In this document: positions 61,175 to 64,000 of the stretch, one piece after another
Layout of the letters: every line of letters begins with the position of its first letter
Position numbering within the stretch: the first letter of the stretch is position 1
NCBI GenBank assembly: GCA_964563925.1
Contig: CAZLZD010000004.1
Coordinates: 1-64,000 of the forward strand
Length of the DNA: 64,000 bases
Origin: JAUILA01 sp964563925
Lineage (GTDB): Bacteria; Bacteroidota; Bacteroidia; Cytophagales; Cyclobacteriaceae
Direction of reading: 5' to 3'
Translations under genes and position numbers: made by a program
The notes under the pieces: model-generated
The model's input: only the letters and a program-made list of their open reading frames with translations
Databases searched by the model: none
What the model was told of the DNA's origin: nothing

Positions 61175-61624
61175 ATGGGACTAAGCGAGGAAATCCAGCA
61201 AAAGAAATTTGAAAGCGAAAGGCAAAAAGCCTTGCTCAATATTATTTACACCTATAATACGCTCATTACTGAAATGAATGCGTATTTCAAGTCCCACGAC
61301 ATCACCCGTCAGCAATTTAATGTGCTCAGGATTCTGCGCGGTCAGTATCCCAAACCCTGCTCAATCAACGTGATCAAGGACAGGATGCTGGATAAAATGT
61401 CCGATACCTCGCGCATTGTGAAGCGTTTGGAGAATAAAGGGCTGCTGTCACGTACCGAATGTGATTCTGACCGTCGTGCCGTTGAAATTTCTATTTCTGA
61501 GCCCGGGCTGGAACTCCTGTCTGAAACAGACCGGCATGTCAGCGGATTTGAACATCTGTTGCATAACCTTACTGAAGACGAAGCGGAAACCCTGAATACG
61601 CTTCTGGACAAGATCCGCGAATAG
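61175..61624 (+). CDS. MarR-family transcriptional regulator
   Basis: A 149-residue winged-helix regulator. 'DITRQQFNVLRILRGQYPKP' leads into the HTH, the recognition part is 'KMSDTSRIVKRLENKGLLSR', and the wing is 'TECDSDRRAVEISISEPG'. It is 19 bases after folE, and palindromes upstream of the PTPS gene could be its sites (inference). MarR proteins are usually repressors released by a small ligand. Confidence 0.9.
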   Translation: MGLSEEIQQKKFESERQKALLNIIYTYNTLITEMNAYFKSHDITRQQFNVLRILRGQYPKPCSINVIKDRMLDKMSDTSRIVKRLENKGLLSRTECDSDRRAVEISISEPGLELLSETDRHVSGFEHLLHNLTEDEAETLNTLLDKIRE

Positions 61625-61706
61625 AAACAGGTCGGGACAGTCATTCCCATTTCGCCGAATTATTCGTACATTTACAATCCAAATTTTCAATCAAAAGTAA
61701 CATTAT

Positions 61707-63977
61707 ATGGCATTTGATATCGATATGATCAAGGAGGTGTACGGACGCATGGATGAGCGTATCCGGGCGGCCCGTAAGGTTGTCAATACACCTCTTACAC
61801 TTGCTGAAAAGATTTTATATACCCATCTCCACGAAGAACAGCCACTGGAAAAATTTGAGCGCGCCAGGAGTTACGTTAATTTCGCCCCGGACCGGGTGGC
61901 CATGCAGGATGCCACCGCGCAGATGGCACTGCTCCAGTTTATGCAGGCTGGTAAAAAGCAGGCGGCTGTTCCTTCAACGGTGCATTGCGACCACCTGATC
62001 CTGGCGAAACAGGGGGCCGAAGAGGATCTCCGTAATTCCATAACAGCCAGTGGCGAGGTTTTTAATTTCCTTGAATCGGTATCAAACAAGTACGGAATAG
62101 GCTTCTGGAAACCAGGTGCCGGGATCATTCACCAGGTGGTTCTCGAAAATTACGCCTTCCCTGGCGGGATGATGATCGGAACTGATTCCCACACGGTAAA
62201 TGCCGGCGGACTCGGCATGGTCGCCGTAGGTGTCGGGGGTGCAGACGCAGTGGATGTCATGGCAGGCATGCCCTGGGAATTGAAATTCCCTAAACTGATC
62301 GGGGTTAAGCTTACCGGCAAAATGAGCGGATGGACCTCCGCGAAGGATGTGATATTGAAAGTAGCGGGAATCCTCACCGTAAAAGGTGGAACCGGTGCAA
62401 TCGTTGAATATTTTGGCCCGGGTGCCCAATCCCTCTCGGCCACCGGTAAAGGAACAATCTGTAATATGGGTGCCGAGATCGGCGCTACCACCTCCACCTT
62501 TGGCTATGACGATTCAATGGAACGATACCTGCGTGCCACCGGGCGCAGTGAAGTTGCCGACCTCGCCAACGGTATCCGTGAACACCTTACGGCGGACGCG
62601 GAAGTTTATGATAATCCAGAAAAATATTTCGACCAGGTAATAGAAATTGACCTGAGTCAGCTTGAACCCCACCTTAACGGGCCTTTTTCACCGGATATTG
62701 CCACCCCTATCAGCAAAATGGCTGAGGAGGCACAGAAAAACGGCTGGCCCACTGATGTGAAGGTCGGACTCATTGGAAGCTGTACCAACTCCTCCTATGA
62801 AGATATTTCGCGCGCAGCCTCCCTGGCCGAACAGGCGGTTAAGAAAAACCTGAAAACGAAAGCGAAATTCACGATTACACCAGGGTCGGAACAGGTCCGC
62901 TACACGATAGAACGGGACGGTTTCATTGATACCTTTAACCAGATCGGTGCGAGTGTATTTGCCAATGCCTGCGGACCATGTATCGGTCAGTGGGACCGCG
63001 CAGGTGCCGACAAGAAAGAAAAGAACACGATCGTCCATTCCTTTAACCGGAATTTCGCGAAACGTGCAGACGGCAACCCCAATACGCATGCATTTGTCGG
63101 TTCTCCTGAACTGGTAACGGCCATTGCCATCAGCGGAAACCTGGCATTCAACCCGATGACAGATACCCTGACCAATGAGCAGGGGGAACAGGTGAAACTG
63201 GATCCGCCCACCGGGGAGGAATTGCCCGAAAAAGGATTTGACGTTAAGGACCCGGGGTATCAGGCTCCCGCCGAAGACGGCAGCCAGGTGGAGGTTCGTG
63301 TGGCTCCCGATTCCAAGAGGCTGCAGCTTCTGACGCCCTTCGAACCGTGGGACGAAAAGAATATTACCGGGATGAAATTGCTCATTAAAGCAAAAGGTAA
63401 GTGTACCACCGATCATATCAGTATGGCCGGTCCCTGGCTGCGGTTCCGCGGACACCTCGATAATATTTCCAACAACACCCTGACCGGTGCGGTTAACTAT
63501 TTCAACGAAAAAACTGACCTGGTCAAGAACCAGATTACCGGGGAGTACGGACCGGTTCCTGACGTGCAGCGCGCGTATAAAGCGGCGGGTATTGCGACCA
63601 TCGTGGTCGGAGACCATAATTACGGTGAAGGGTCCAGCCGTGAACATGCCGCGATGCAACCCAGGCACCTCGGTGTAAAAGTAGTGCTGGTCAAATCCTT
63701 TGCCCGAATCCATGAGACCAACCTTAAAAAACAGGGAATGCTGGCCCTCACCTTCGCCAATGAAAATGACTACGACAAAATCCGGGAAGACGATACGATC
63801 AGTATCAGCGACCTTGAGAATTTTACACCTGATAAACCACTGACGCTGGTGCTGGAACATGCCGATGGTACATCAGAAACCATAAAGGCTAACCACAGCT
63901 ACAACCAGCAGCAAATTCAGTGGTTTAAAGCAGGGTCTGCCTTAAATTTGATCAAACAGAAAGAAAAGGCAGCCTGA
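61707..63977 (+). CDS. Aconitate hydratase
   Basis: A complete 756-residue aconitase of the mitochondrial-like type. Cluster cysteines are in 'GSCTNSSYED' and 'ANACGPCIGQWDRAG'; 'IGTDSHTVNAGGLGMVAVGV', 'GDHNYGEGSSREHAAMQPRH' and 'SFARIHETNLKKQGML' are family blocks. It interconverts citrate and isocitrate in the TCA cycle and needs a [4Fe-4S] cluster. A TACATTTA box lies about 40 bases upstream. The stop is inside the window. Confidence 0.97.
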   Translation: MAFDIDMIKEVYGRMDERIRAARKVVNTPLTLAEKILYTHLHEEQPLEKFERARSYVNFAPDRVAMQDATAQMALLQFMQAGKKQAAVPSTVHCDHLILAKQGAEEDLRNSITASGEVFNFLESVSNKYGIGFWKPGAGIIHQVVLENYAFPGGMMIGTDSHTVNAGGLGMVAVGVGGADAVDVMAGMPWELKFPKLIGVKLTGKMSGWTSAKDVILKVAGILTVKGGTGAIVEYFGPGAQSLSATGKGTICNMGAEIGATTSTFGYDDSMERYLRATGRSEVADLANGIREHLTADAEVYDNPEKYFDQVIEIDLSQLEPHLNGPFSPDIATPISKMAEEAQKNGWPTDVKVGLIGSCTNSSYEDISRAASLAEQAVKKNLKTKAKFTITPGSEQVRYTIERDGFIDTFNQIGASVFANACGPCIGQWDRAGADKKEKNTIVHSFNRNFAKRADGNPNTHAFVGSPELVTAIAISGNLAFNPMTDTLTNEQGEQVKLDPPTGEELPEKGFDVKDPGYQAPAEDGSQVEVRVAPDSKRLQLLTPFEPWDEKNITGMKLLIKAKGKCTTDHISMAGPWLRFRGHLDNISNNTLTGAVNYFNEKTDLVKNQITGEYGPVPDVQRAYKAAGIATIVVGDHNYGEGSSREHAAMQPRHLGVKVVLVKSFARIHETNLKKQGMLALTFANENDYDKIREDDTISISDLENFTPDKPLTLVLEHADGTSETIKANHSYNQQQIQWFKAGSALNLIKQKEKAA

Positions 63978-64000
63978 ACACGTGATATCTCATAAAATAC

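Noticed and set aside
62688..63860. 390-codon minus-strand frame
   Set aside because: Lies wholly within the aconitase gene, whose motifs are intact; the opposite frame has no recognisable domain.

Overview
The window is a stretch of a Bacteroidota chromosome. A run of 100 N at 48994-49093 marks a scaffolding gap, so it probably comes from a draft or metagenome assembly. The phylum assignment rests on several signs seen here: a type IX secretion sorting tail on a large repeat protein, Bat-type aerotolerance proteins, DUF5916 and DUF6090 family proteins, many short lipoprotein signal peptides, and start regions preceded by TAnnTTTG-like boxes, which match the known Bacteroidota -7 promoter element. 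Sulfatases, a PVC-type haem protein and a DUF1080 protein fit a marine or particle-associated lifestyle, but that is inference.

Layout. 1-3414 (minus): a cut-off sugar-dehydrogenase-like protein and a DUF1080 protein, tightly coupled. 3508-14400 (plus): an SDR, batB/batC, a thiolase, a MORN/YwqK repeat protein, purC, a STAS protein, RNase Z, a queuosine-precursor transporter and an S9 peptidase. 14417-18305 (minus): lgt, hutH and a conserved protein of unknown role. 18512-22092: an NSS sodium symporter, then convergent TerB-like and fadD genes. 22205-22471 (minus): a separate non-coding transcription unit with its own promoter and terminator that contains a highly unusual tRNA-like fold. 22581-29185 (plus): an Lrp regulator and then a complete suf iron-sulfur assembly operon (sufB-C-D-S-E, a DUF59 factor, a bacilliredoxin-like protein). 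29269-33159 (minus): a 1296-residue secreted repeat protein. 33429-41160 (plus): a Kir channel, DUF819, ChaN, a sulfatase, and several small proteins including a DUF6090 relic and a 58-residue membrane protein. 41306-50290 (plus): a GntP permease, RidA and several peptidases (M19, S51, M81), probably peptide or amino-acid scavenging. 50294-58330 (plus): a PPOX-like protein, DUF3500, DUF5916, a cytochrome-c-bearing PVC-type protein and a hydrolase. 58380-59958 (minus): an epimerase and cysH. 60108-63977 (plus): a PTPS/QueD protein, folE, a MarR regulator and a complete aconitase.

How the parts relate. The suf operon supplies Fe-S clusters for proteins such as the [4Fe-4S] CysH and the aconitase at the right-hand end. 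FolE and the PTPS/QueD protein make pterin or queuosine precursors, and the YhhQ-like transporter could import queuosine bases. The thiolase and FadD belong to fatty-acid use, and fadD has a candidate TetR-type operator over its start region.

The most novel signal is the tRNA-like RNA at 22271-22397. It has a perfect 7-bp acceptor-like stem and a canonical T-arm, but a 58-nt variable region and an anticodon loop without U33. Other notable points are two terminators buried in the coding ends of opposing genes, an exact 134-bp repeat within the secreted repeat protein, and several -7 boxes lying directly against start codons, which suggests leaderless mRNAs.
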